The translations under genes were made by a program, and so were the position numbers. This document shows, piece after piece, positions 15,232 to 22,368 of a stretch of 44,494 bases of DNA (within the stretch, counting starts at the first letter, position 1; every line of letters starts with the position of its first letter). The notes below the pieces were generated by a model. The model saw only the letters and a list, made by a program, of their open reading frames with translations, had not been told where the DNA came from and searched no databases. The stretch comes from an uncultured Lachnospiraceae bacterium. GTDB taxonomy: Bacteria; Bacillota; Clostridia; Lachnospirales; Lachnospiraceae. The stretch is from assembly GCA_947172705.1 (NCBI GenBank), contig CAMWCA010000029.1, forward strand, positions 1 to 44,494, written 5' to 3'.

Positions 15232-16605
15232 TTAGTGAGGGCAAACATCATACGTCAATGTTGAAAGTTTGGAACCAAGTTTCAAATCATTACATTTACT
15301 GCATTGTTGAGCACTATATGTAGTAACTATACACCCACCATTACCATTTGTTTTATGAGTACAATATTCTCCCACTATATAACTATGATTACAAGATGCC
15401 TTTATTTGATTATTACCATTTAATTCATTATCCTTCGCAGGATATACCTTGTCATTCTCATCTATGAATAACTGATCTCCCTGGCTGAAATCCACATTCC
15501 AATCAGGATTTTTCCACTCCTCGCCCAACATCATTTCATAACCATCCTCCACAAAAATGCCCACATTATTCGATCCTTTAAAAGGCGTAATCTCTCCTTC
15601 TACGTGGCAAATTGGCGGCTCCTTATACGCCAGTGCAGGAATACTGCTGATTAGAAAACAGCCCGCCATGATCCCGATTGCTATCCCTTTTTTCCATATT
15701 TTTTTTGAATTTTTTCCCATAATCCTTTTCATCCTTTCTTCCGTTAAGCTTTTTGAGGCTCCCAGCGTTGCTGCTACCAGCTTTTTATTTTGATTCTTAT
15801 CAACTGCTGCAATGATGCATTCCATGTAGTTCACCATTTCTTCTTTGGACATATCTTTCACTGCCACTTCATCGCAAAGCATTTCGCTTACAGCCATGTT
15901 CTCCCGAACCAGATAATAAGCAAGAGGATTATACCATTCCATTGCTACGATCACGAAAGTGAGAAAGCGGAATATTCCATCCTTATTCACAATATGCTTC
16001 AGTTCGTGATGTATCACTCCCTCAGAAGCAGCATATCTTTCATCATTTACCGGCAGTAGTATAATTGGCTTTATTATGCCTACTGTGACAGGAGAACCGA
16101 TAGATGGAGAAAACCCTATCCGTATCTCTTTTCTTCCTGCTTTTTGCTTTTTTATATACCTTTTTGAATCCATGTAAATAACATCTTTTTTATAATTGCG
16201 GCACACTGCCAGATAAGTGATCATCCATCCTGCCAGGAGCACGCAGAATATAGCAAATATAGCCACAACAGCAAGCAGAATTTTTTCATAACCTGTTATA
16301 TATTTGATTTTATTGTTTTCATCCATAATAATCTGGTTCGACCAGAAGTTATCGGAAGCATATATTGTTATCTTCCCCTGCCTGAATACAGGAAAGGTCA
16401 TCCCCATCCCTTCCAGCCATACCTCCAGTTTTCCCTTTAATTCCGCCGCTATTAAGGGCAATGGTAATAAATAGAAAATAATATTGCATTTTAAAAAGAT
16501 ACTCCTGCATTTTAATGACAGCTCGCACGGCAACACCTTATTGAAGATAAGATAGAGCAGCGTGCAGATACTCCCGCCAATTACCATAAGTATATATAGC
16601 TTCAT
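15232..16605 (-). CDS. BlaR1/MecR1-like M56 metalloprotease with Cys/His-rich sensor tail
   Basis: A 457-aa membrane protease of family M56. Membrane segments occur near residues 4-24, 35-55 and 110-132, and the zinc motif HELKH is at 200-204 with acidic partners in SEMLCDEVAVKD. One more membrane segment (about 307-327) leads outside. The extracellular part is not the transpeptidase-like penicillin sensor of BlaR1: it is about 125 residues ending in a Cys/His-rich module with cysteines at 405, 415, 425, 435, 438 and 455 and the final PH. The start is ATG 16605, which overlaps the repressor stop as ATGA. On ligand sensing it should cleave the BlaI-like repressor. Confidence 0.85.
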   Translation of the reverse strand: MKLYILMVIGGSICTLLYLIFNKVLPCELSLKCRSIFLKCNIIFYLLPLPLIAAELKGKLEVWLEGMGMTFPVFRQGKITIYASDNFWSNQIIMDENNKIKYITGYEKILLAVVAIFAIFCVLLAGWMITYLAVCRNYKKDVIYMDSKRYIKKQKAGRKEIRIGFSPSIGSPVTVGIIKPIILLPVNDERYAASEGVIHHELKHIVNKDGIFRFLTFVIVAMEWYNPLAYYLVRENMAVSEMLCDEVAVKDMSKEEMVNYMECIIAAVDKNQNKKLVAATLGASKSLTEERMKRIMGKNSKKIWKKGIAIGIMAGCFLISSIPALAYKEPPICHVEGEITPFKGSNNVGIFVEDGYEMMLGEEWKNPDWNVDFSQGDQLFIDENDKVYPAKDNELNGNNQIKASCNHSYIVGEYCTHKTNGNGGCIVTTYSAQQCSKCNDLKLGSKLSTLTYDVCPH

Positions 16606-16985
16606 TCTTTTCCCCATTCCTCCAACAGCTGTTTCAGCCTGTCAATCTCGTCCTTTTCCAGTTTCTCACTACCGTTAAAAGCAGCGACCATTTTGACAAT
16701 AGATCCCTGATAATTCTTATTCAGAAACGCTTTTGACTCCTTCAAAAGATACTCTTCTTTGGTCATGGCAGGAATATATAGCTTATGTTTTCCCTCTGCA
16801 ATGATCTGCACTAAATTCTTCTGCTGCATCCTGAATAAAAAAGTATTCAGCGTCTGCTTTTTCCAGCTTTTCTCTGTATGGATATTAAAGTAATCCAATA
16901 GTTCCCCGAAAGACATTGGTTCATCCTTTTCCCACAACACCTCCATAACTTCCAATTCCGAATCTGATAGCCCAATAAAGTTCAT
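16602..16985 (-). CDS. BlaI/MecI/CopY family repressor
   Basis: A 127-aa winged-helix repressor. LSDSELEVMEVLWEKDEPMSFGELL is the classical N-terminal signature, and TLNTFLFRMQQKNLVQ is the recognition and wing region; the C-terminal half gives dimerisation. Start ATG 16985 follows AGGAGG with eight bases between; the longer in-frame ATG (17054) lies in the promoter. It is encoded directly ahead of the M56 protease with a 4-nt overlap, the usual order for these sensor pairs. Two dyads (15061-15079 and 17003-17025) are likely binding sites. Confidence 0.9.
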   Translation of the reverse strand: MNFIGLSDSELEVMEVLWEKDEPMSFGELLDYFNIHTEKSWKKQTLNTFLFRMQQKNLVQIIAEGKHKLYIPAMTKEEYLLKESKAFLNKNYQGSIVKMVAAFNGSEKLEKDEIDRLKQLLEEWGKE

Positions 16986-17002
16986 CTTTGCCACCTCCTT
17001 TT

Positions 17003-17054
17003 GTACTATGTTTTGTGATACTGTAAGCATAACATTAAATCTTTGGTAATTCAA
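17003..17054 (-). promoter_or_regulatory. Promoter and operator of the BlaI–M56 pair
   Basis: Minus-strand TTGAAT (17054-17049), 17-bp spacer, TATGCT (17031-17026). Directly after the -10 box lies GTACTATGTT (17003-17012) followed by an imperfect second half ATACTGTA, matching the operator at 15061-15079. This fits autoregulation of the repressor. Confidence 0.7.
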
Positions 17055-17131
17055 TATTTATTTTATTGTTTCCAAGTCGCAACAAATTGAAATTTTTACC
17101 CCCAGGAAAACATACCATACAATAGACATAT

Positions 17132-17165
17132 CAAAAACAGATGCAAACATACTTGTCCGCATCTG
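17132..17165 (-). terminator. Terminator of the truncated AAA-ATPase-like copy
   Basis: CAGATGC (17138-17144) pairs with GCATCTG (17159-17165), and a run of five U follows on the minus strand. It is a copy of the terminator at 18133-18169. Confidence 0.65.
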
Positions 17166-17322
17166 CTTTACATCAAAATCATAAACTTTCTTTTACTGTT
17201 CCTCCAATCAACACCTTTTTCCCGCAAAACGCAAATCCATACTTCCGGATACGCCGCTCTGAAATCCCTCTTGCCGTAAGCTTCGCCTGATAGCTCTTTT
17301 CCTCTATCTGCCGGAGCGCTTT
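17138..17322. repeat. Direct repeat, copy 1 (3' end of the AAA-ATPase-like gene plus its terminator)
   Basis: This segment is nearly identical to 18138-18323, about 1 kb away, in the same orientation. Both contain a hairpin terminator and the last ~45 codons of an AAA-ATPase-like/PD-(D/E)XK gene. The arrangement suggests a partial duplication or recombination between two copies. Confidence 0.8.
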
Positions 17323-17352
17323 CCATTCCAACACACAAATCACAAAAGGCAT
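17179..17352 (-). pseudogene. Truncated 3' end of an AAA-ATPase-like/PD-(D/E)XK gene
   Basis: A 57-codon open frame whose last ~45 residues (ALRQIEEKSYQAKLTARG... to VKESL) match the C-terminus of the protein at 18181-19908 with only a few changes. The preceding VLEWK looks like the ILEFK of the full protein joined directly to KALRQ, i.e. with about 15 residues deleted. The ATPase domain and the rest of the nuclease domain are absent, so this is a remnant. Confidence 0.8.
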
Positions 17353-17391
17353 ACCAGACTTTTACACCCGATATACCTTATAATGTTTATA

Positions 17392-17565
17392 CTATTCTTT
17401 TGCCTGAAAAAGCTCTTTCTCATTTTCTGTTAAATCAAAAAAGTTTTTTTTCTTTTCCAACATATATTGACTCATTTTCCGCAAATTATAAGGGCAAAAG
17501 GAATTTTCATATGGAGAAGGACTTACACAATACGCACCGCTATAATTAACCATAATTCCATTCAT
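17392..17565 (-). CDS. Small hypothetical protein overlapping the GNAT-like remnant
   Basis: A 57-aa frame starting at ATG 17565, nine bases after GGGAGG, and overlapping the last 20 nt of the preceding pseudogene. It reads MNGIMVNYSGAYCVSPSPY… and ends NEKELFQAKE. The coupling and strong ribosome site suggest a real gene. From memory, similar short proteins with an NYSG…SPSPY segment follow GNAT-like genes in clostridial mobile elements, but I cannot verify this. Function unknown. Confidence 0.5.
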   Translation of the reverse strand: MNGIMVNYSGAYCVSPSPYENSFCPYNLRKMSQYMLEKKKNFFDLTENEKELFQAKE

Positions 17566-18089
17566 AATCATATACCTCCCTTATCTTTCTACTTGCTTCT
17601 TCGTTTATAATAAACTGATATTTATTTTGAATCGGCATATGTACCGCTTTAAACATATCAATATAATGGTTTAATATTTTTTCATCCGAAGCATAACCGT
17701 ATATATAACCTTCATGACCATATTCTAGTGATTTTTCAGATGCTATTGCAAATAGATGCCCCCCCAACACCTATATAATCTTTTTTTCCATTATTCTTTT
17801 CTCTATTGTTATTAGGTGCTGCGCTTGCCCAATGGATATATACAGCATCTGCTTCTTTGGCATCTCTTATTCCAACTAAGCCTTGTATTGTCATATCTCC
17901 TTTAACACGCAAACCGTAAACTTCTACTTCCTTTGGCAACAAGCTCCAGTTAATATTCCATCCAGTACGTGTATTAAACTTTTTTAAATCAGCTTTTTTC
18001 TTAATACAAATAACTTCTGTTGGTATGAATTTACCTGTTTTTGAACTCTTGAGGCATTTTAAATAATTTTTATACGCTATTTTGGTATC
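17546..18089 (-). pseudogene. GNAT-like acetyltransferase gene of mobile-element type, frameshifted and lacking its 5' end
   Basis: Two frames form one protein: one ends …KKDYIGVGGASI, the other reads …GGHLFAIASEKSLEYGHEGYIYGYA to the end. They join in a run of seven G (17765-17759 on the minus strand); with six G the frame is continuous as GVGGHLFAIA. Upstream the frame stays open through KSSKTGKFIPTEVI and NTRTGWNINW to a TAA just above 18089 with no start codon, so the N-terminus is missing. The overall pattern is that of a GNAT-like protein often carried by integrative elements (memory, not searched). Confidence 0.7.
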
Positions 18090-18132
18090 TTATAAACAAT
18101 GTTTGAGTTTTCTCACATATTCAGCTAATAAG

Positions 18133-18169
18133 CAAAAAGCAGATACAAAAATATTTGTCCGCATCTGCT
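18133..18169 (-). terminator. Terminator of the AAA-ATPase-like gene
   Basis: AGCAGAT (18138-18144) pairs with ATCTGCT (18163-18169), with an inner ACAAA/TTTGT stem, and a U5 tract follows on the minus strand. It lies 12 bp after the stop codon. Confidence 0.75.
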
Positions 18170-18323
18170 TTTCATTAAAATCATAAACTTTCTTTTACTG
18201 ATACTCCAATCAACACCCTCTTCCCGCAAAATGCAAATCCATACTTCCGGATACGCCGCTCTGAAATCCCTCTTGCCGTAAGCTTCGCCTGATAGTTCTT
18301 TTCCTCTATCTGCCGGAGCGCTT
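18138..18323. repeat. Direct repeat, copy 2 (3' end of the intact AAA-ATPase-like gene)
   Basis: Partner of 17138-17322. The ~0.8 kb between the copies carries only decayed mobile-element genes. Confidence 0.8.
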
Positions 18324-19908
18324 TTTGCACTGTATCAGATAATTCCTTTTCATCCTCATCCTGCACTTTAAATTCCAGTATAATTGCATCGTTTTCCGTA
18401 TTCCTTGGTTCCAGCATCACATCATATCGCCCCAAGCCGCTTTCCTGATTTGAAGTGATTACATAACGGTCGGCAAGCTCCACGATCAGCCCCAGAACAA
18501 AACCATGATAAAACCTCTCCGGCTGTCTCTCAGACGGCTTGTTTCCCGTATCAAAGCTGCTGAATATTTCCGAAGATACCTTGTTCATATATATATTCAT
18601 TGCCCTGATATCCCCATCCAGTAACGCTCTGATAAAATCATTGTAATCAGACGCTGCATTGTCAAACCACCCTCTTACCATATCGACGAACATGATTCTG
18701 GTTTCCAAATTCGTCAGCGCCAACTCGTATTCTTCTTTCCATACGCCGTATTCTGTCATATACGCCTGATGATCTTTCACTTTCAAATAGCCGCTGGCAA
18801 GCAAAAGGCTCCAGATCGCATTTTTCTTCGTGGAAAGCTGGTCATAAATGATCTGCTCATCTATCTCCATCCGAATACTTTCGCCCTGAATGAGATGCTC
18901 AAAGGTTTTCTTGACCTCCGGGTTCCCTTCCCGTATCAATTTGCCCACAAGACCATTAGAGCTTGTATTCACCCAATAGGGTCCCACTTTCTCATCGTCC
19001 AGAAAGTTAATCACAGACCATGGATTATAAATGTCCGACCGATCTCCAAAAATAAATCCATCATACCAGTCTTTCACCTGCTGTTCCCGATCAGACAAGC
19101 CATACTCTCTCAATGCTGCAAATACTTCCTCTTCGGTAAAGCCAAAACAGTCTGCATATTTCTTCGAGGTTGTCGTCACCACCTTTAAGTTGTTCAGGTC
19201 AGAAAAGACTGATTCTTTACTTACTCTGGTAATTCCCGTCATAATGGCGCGCTCAAGATAGGGATTCGTCTTAAAAGTGGAATTGAACAGACTTCTTGTA
19301 AATACCACCATCTCCTCCCAATACCCGTTGACATATGCTTCCTGCATAGGCGTATCATATTCATCTAAAAGGATAATCACCTTTTTCCCATAATATCTGC
19401 CCAGGAAATCTGACAAAGACCGAAGGGACACTGCCGCTATACTATCAGACATCTCCGCAGAAATCTTTTGGTAAAAATCCCTTTCCTTTTCATTGAGAAG
19501 ACCGCTGTCCAAAAGGTAATCATGTTTATTATACTGCTCTTCTATCGTCCGACAGATATTTTCCCGCGCGCCGGCAAAAGAACTTTCCTTAATACCTGCA
19601 AAACTGATAAAGAGCACGGGATATGTTCCCTGCATTTTTCTATATGTATATTCTCCGTCAGGAGATTTTTCCTGCCATATCGAAAGCCCTTCAAACAGTT
19701 CCCCGCGATTGGCATATTGAATGGAATAAAATTTTTCCAGCATACTCATATTCAGCGTCTTGCCAAAACGTCTTGGTCGGGTAATCAACGTCACCTCATC
19801 ACCGGACTCCCACCACTCCCGTATAAAATTGGTTTTATCTATATAAAAATGGTCGTTTATTCTGATTTTTTCAAAATCCTGATTTCCAATACCGATCTTT
19901 CTTGCCAT
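18181..19908 (-). CDS. AAA-ATPase-like / PD-(D/E)XK nuclease superfamily protein
   Basis: A 575-aa protein with the N-terminal AAA-ATPase-like domain (PF09820 type): FYIDKTNFI, Walker-A-like RPRRFGKTLN at 44-53 and Walker B VIILLDEYDTP near 177-187. The C-terminal part holds a PD-(D/E)XK-type core, GRYDVMLEPRNTENDAIILEFK. The family is greatly expanded in gut bacteria and its role is not established; mobile-element or defence links have been proposed. The length is standard and the gene looks intact. A second, truncated 3' end lies 1 kb downstream. Confidence 0.88.
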   Translation of the reverse strand: MARKIGIGNQDFEKIRINDHFYIDKTNFIREWWESGDEVTLITRPRRFGKTLNMSMLEKFYSIQYANRGELFEGLSIWQEKSPDGEYTYRKMQGTYPVLFISFAGIKESSFAGARENICRTIEEQYNKHDYLLDSGLLNEKERDFYQKISAEMSDSIAAVSLRSLSDFLGRYYGKKVIILLDEYDTPMQEAYVNGYWEEMVVFTRSLFNSTFKTNPYLERAIMTGITRVSKESVFSDLNNLKVVTTTSKKYADCFGFTEEEVFAALREYGLSDREQQVKDWYDGFIFGDRSDIYNPWSVINFLDDEKVGPYWVNTSSNGLVGKLIREGNPEVKKTFEHLIQGESIRMEIDEQIIYDQLSTKKNAIWSLLLASGYLKVKDHQAYMTEYGVWKEEYELALTNLETRIMFVDMVRGWFDNAASDYNDFIRALLDGDIRAMNIYMNKVSSEIFSSFDTGNKPSERQPERFYHGFVLGLIVELADRYVITSNQESGLGRYDVMLEPRNTENDAIILEFKVQDEDEKELSDTVQKALRQIEEKNYQAKLTARGISERRIRKYGFAFCGKRVLIGVSVKESL

Positions 19909-19998
19909 AACCCTCTTTCCCTTCCAGCACGCACTTACAAATTCTTCCTCTTCCTGTCGCTTATCTATAGTATAGCCGTTCTCTTTTTTACATGCAAC

Positions 19999-20844
19999 TC
20001 AAGAAAAATATTCAAATTCAAAAGAAGACCTGTCCGTTTCAAAGGCAAACAAGGTACAGCCTTTTTTACGAAATCGATAGGACGCCCGACAGGATGCGCT
20101 TTCGTGGATTGTCCTTACCATGCTTCCATTCGCCGGAGCCTTAAGCGGCCGCGCAGACGCTTCCAACAGACAGGCATCCAGTTCCAGATCGCCCTGCACA
20201 ATCCGAACCCTCCTGTTTTGAATCCAAGCCACTCTGGCTCCCAGATATGTGGCGATTCTGTACTCTTTTCCCCGCCATAGTATAACGCCGATAATACCGG
20301 TAAAATGAATCCCCGCCATGGGAATATCCGCCACCGACAGCATCAAAGACCCGCCTGGGAAAAAGCATTGGGTCCACAGATATTCTTTGGGGAAGGATCG
20401 TCCCTGATCTCCCTCCCAATACCCCAGGGCATTCTGAAAAGTATATTCTTTTCCATTGACCCGCATCCTTCCCATGACAGAATGCCTCATGCTCCACACG
20501 CTATGGCGGCATTCCATAAACGGTATCAGCGCAAATGGTCCCATAATTTGGTATTTTAAAGGAGAAAGCCGCCCAAAATCCAACTTTCCCCTGATGGTTA
20601 ACTGCAGCGTACGTATTGACAGACGTATGCCTTTTTCACCGAATCGGTTCTCTCCAATGAAAATATTCTTATTTGTCCGCCGAAATAAATCCGCCTGAAA
20701 CGTAACCGTCCAGGCGTCATCCTCCGTAATCACCTGAACAGAGCAGGTGCGCTTATTCTTTGTATTGTGAACGGCGGGTATTACCGCTAAGGTCTGTGTG
20801 TCGGATTGGCATTTTAAATACCAACCATAAAAGAAATCTTGCAT
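19999..20844 (-). CDS. Tocopherol cyclase-like family protein
   Basis: A 281-aa protein resembling the tocopherol cyclase family (PF14249): FFYGWYLKCQ at the N-terminus, IMGPFALIPFMECRHSVWSM in the middle, then GYWEGDQGRSFPKEYLWTQC with the characteristic W-E-G-D-x-G-x-S-F-P motif. Plant and cyanobacterial members close the chromanol ring of vitamin E. An anaerobic gut Firmicute makes no tocopherol, so this member probably has another lipid or binding role. There is no signal peptide. Its ribosome site GGAGA lies in the 3' arm of a strong hairpin (20852-20888). Confidence 0.82.
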   Translation of the reverse strand: MQDFFYGWYLKCQSDTQTLAVIPAVHNTKNKRTCSVQVITEDDAWTVTFQADLFRRTNKNIFIGENRFGEKGIRLSIRTLQLTIRGKLDFGRLSPLKYQIMGPFALIPFMECRHSVWSMRHSVMGRMRVNGKEYTFQNALGYWEGDQGRSFPKEYLWTQCFFPGGSLMLSVADIPMAGIHFTGIIGVILWRGKEYRIATYLGARVAWIQNRRVRIVQGDLELDACLLEASARPLKAPANGSMVRTIHESASCRASYRFRKKGCTLFAFETDRSSFEFEYFS

Positions 20845-20851
20845 ATGCTTA

Positions 20852-20888
20852 TCTCCATGAAAAAATAATATTTATTTTTCCATGGAGA
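20852..20888 (-). promoter_or_regulatory. Hairpin enclosing the ribosome site of the tocopherol-cyclase-like gene
   Basis: TCTCCATG (20852-20859) pairs with CATGGAGA (20881-20888), extended inward by an A/T-rich stem of about 8 bp. On the minus strand the 3' arm contains GGAGA, the Shine-Dalgarno site for ATG 20844. It may be a terminator for the lipoprotein gene upstream, an RBS-masking element, or both. Confidence 0.6.
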
Positions 20889-20933
20889 AGCTAGATTTAT
20901 ACATCCTGATAATCGTTTATCACATACCCGTTT

Positions 20934-21698
20934 TTAAGACTCCCCATGATAATTCAAATCACACCATTTCATAGATTCATCCAAATGTTCCGTGGTATCT
21001 GGCGAAAATGTCTTACGATATACTTCTATCAGTTCATCATCGGCACGATCTGAAACGATCACCTCCAAACAATCTGTCCCGGAATCCCGACTGATCTCTA
21101 TCCGGCGCACACAGACCAGCTTTTCATCTATCCACTGATGAAAGGTATGTACCCCTGTCCCCATTGCACTGCTCCGGTTAAAACCATAAATGGTTTTCGT
21201 TTCTTCATCCAGGTCAGGTACAGAAATCTCATCAAATTCCGGTATCTCCACAAACCGTTTCTGCTCTTCCTCCCAAATCCATAGATGGTCGTAATAAGGC
21301 TGATTTCCCATGGCATAGGTATAACTAAAATCCATGTACCCGTCAAAATTAGCATCTATAATGTCAGATCGGTGAAAACAGTTAGAGGCTGCTTCCATGC
21401 TTTGCAAAGGCGATTCCATGGAACCGGGATTCCATACCTTAAAATGCAGCATAGCATCAAAATCCTCCGGGGCATGGTTCTCATCCAATTCCACTGTCAC
21501 CAGAACCTCCCCCAGTTCCCCCTTGGTGTCCACCAGAAAAGCGTCATGGGTATCGTCTATTACCTGTTCCTCCAACACCTGCCGGGGCGTTTTTTCATGC
21601 TGATCCATCGGTTCCTGGGCTACATCCTCAGTACTGTTTTTCTGACAGGCACACAGAAAAAGGCAGAAAAATAATAATATCTTACACCGTAATCTCAA
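20934..21698 (-). CDS. Lipoprotein with FG-GAP-like/XAC2610-like region
   Basis: A 254-aa lipoprotein: short basic n-region, LLFFCLFLCAC lipobox, then an acidic linker. The segment SDIIDANFDGYMDF is a D-x-(N/D)-x-D-G-x-x-D calcium-loop type motif, as in XAC2610-like secreted proteins, followed by WIWEEEQKRFVEIPEF. The best start is TTG 21698, eight bases after GAGGG and inside the 3' end of the VOC gene (17-nt overlap); upstream ATGs have no ribosome site and would spoil the signal peptide. Function unknown, probably surface binding. Confidence 0.72.
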   Translation of the reverse strand: MRLRCKILLFFCLFLCACQKNSTEDVAQEPMDQHEKTPRQVLEEQVIDDTHDAFLVDTKGELGEVLVTVELDENHAPEDFDAMLHFKVWNPGSMESPLQSMEAASNCFHRSDIIDANFDGYMDFSYTYAMGNQPYYDHLWIWEEEQKRFVEIPEFDEISVPDLDEETKTIYGFNRSSAMGTGVHTFHQWIDEKLVCVRRIEISRDSGTDCLEVIVSDRADDELIEVYRKTFSPDTTEHLDESMKWCDLNYHGES

Positions 21699-22065
21699 TT
21701 TGATTTCCCTCGATCCCCACAATACAGCTTTCATAATAACCATCCCCCGTCGTCCTTGGTCCGCTGATCACATGAAATCCGTCCTTTTGCAATCGCTCCG
21801 TAAGCTCATCCACCGCTTCCCTGCTTCCCACGCTGAAAGCAATATGAATATAACCGGTACGCGCCAATTCCTTTTCGCCATCGCTCATACCGGGCTTATT
21901 CATGATTTCCAGCCTTGCCCCATCCTCAAAGCTCAGAAAGTAGGAACGGAAATTTGTTGTCTGATTATGATAGCCGTCGTTTGATACGGCATTAAAATAT
22001 TTCACAAAAAAGTCCCTTGCCTGCTCCAACTCATTTACATACATTGCAATATGTTCTACTCGCAT
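21682..22065 (-). CDS. VOC family protein (glyoxalase/bleomycin-resistance fold)
   Basis: A 127-aa VOC protein with both beta-alpha-beta-beta-beta modules: VEHIAMYVNELEQARDFFVKYF and GYIHIAFSVGSREAVDELTERL. Candidate metal ligands are His5, Glu in ARLEIMN, His in YIHIAF and Glu in GNQIEITV. Start ATG 22065 (MRVEHIAMY) is six bases after GGAGG, 1 nt after the upstream gene. Substrate unknown; methylglyoxal detoxification or antibiotic binding are both possible. Confidence 0.87.
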   Translation of the reverse strand: MRVEHIAMYVNELEQARDFFVKYFNAVSNDGYHNQTTNFRSYFLSFEDGARLEIMNKPGMSDGEKELARTGYIHIAFSVGSREAVDELTERLQKDGFHVISGPRTTGDGYYESCIVGIEGNQIEITV

Positions 22066-22066
22066 A

Positions 22067-22270
22067 CTATTCCTCCAATAAACCATACAAACGATACATG
22101 GACAGCATATTCTGGTACTGCATTTTACTGCCCATCAACTGCCGGTATGTTGCTGATTTTTCTTTTCCTTCCTCTTTCAATTGTTTCATTTTGCGATCAA
22201 TCTGATCATAATTTTCCCGCACTGCCGATAACATTTTTTCAAAGGCATCTATTCTGCTTTCCTGATCCAT
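22067..22270 (-). CDS. Small coiled-coil protein, unknown function
   Basis: A 67-aa highly charged helical protein (ENYDQIDRKMKQLKEEGKEKSATYRQLMGSK in two stretches, with heptad-like hydrophobics). No cysteine or signal peptide. It is the first gene of an operon with the VOC and lipoprotein genes (1-nt gap) and has a good promoter. I recognise no named family, but short proteins of this look are common in Lachnospiraceae. Confidence 0.65.
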   Translation of the reverse strand: MDQESRIDAFEKMLSAVRENYDQIDRKMKQLKEEGKEKSATYRQLMGSKMQYQNMLSMYRLYGLLEE

Positions 22271-22295
22271 TTTTCGCCTCTCATTCTCCTTCTAT

Positions 22296-22336
22296 GGTAT
22301 AACCTATACTATACCGCAATTATCCCATCTCCTCAA
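22296..22336 (-). promoter_or_regulatory. Promoter of the small protein–VOC–lipoprotein operon
   Basis: Minus-strand TTGAGG (22336-22331), 17-bp spacer, TATAGT (22313-22308). The inverted repeat GGTATA/TATACC (22296-22301/22310-22315) overlaps the -10 box and could be an operator for an unknown regulator. Confidence 0.6.
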
Positions 22337-22368
22337 TCGATTTATTCGAGAATAATTCCAGGAAACCA

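Noticed and set aside
15232..16985. Beta-lactam resistance locus
   Set aside because: The sensor domain is not penicillin-binding and no beta-lactamase or PBP2a-like gene is linked.
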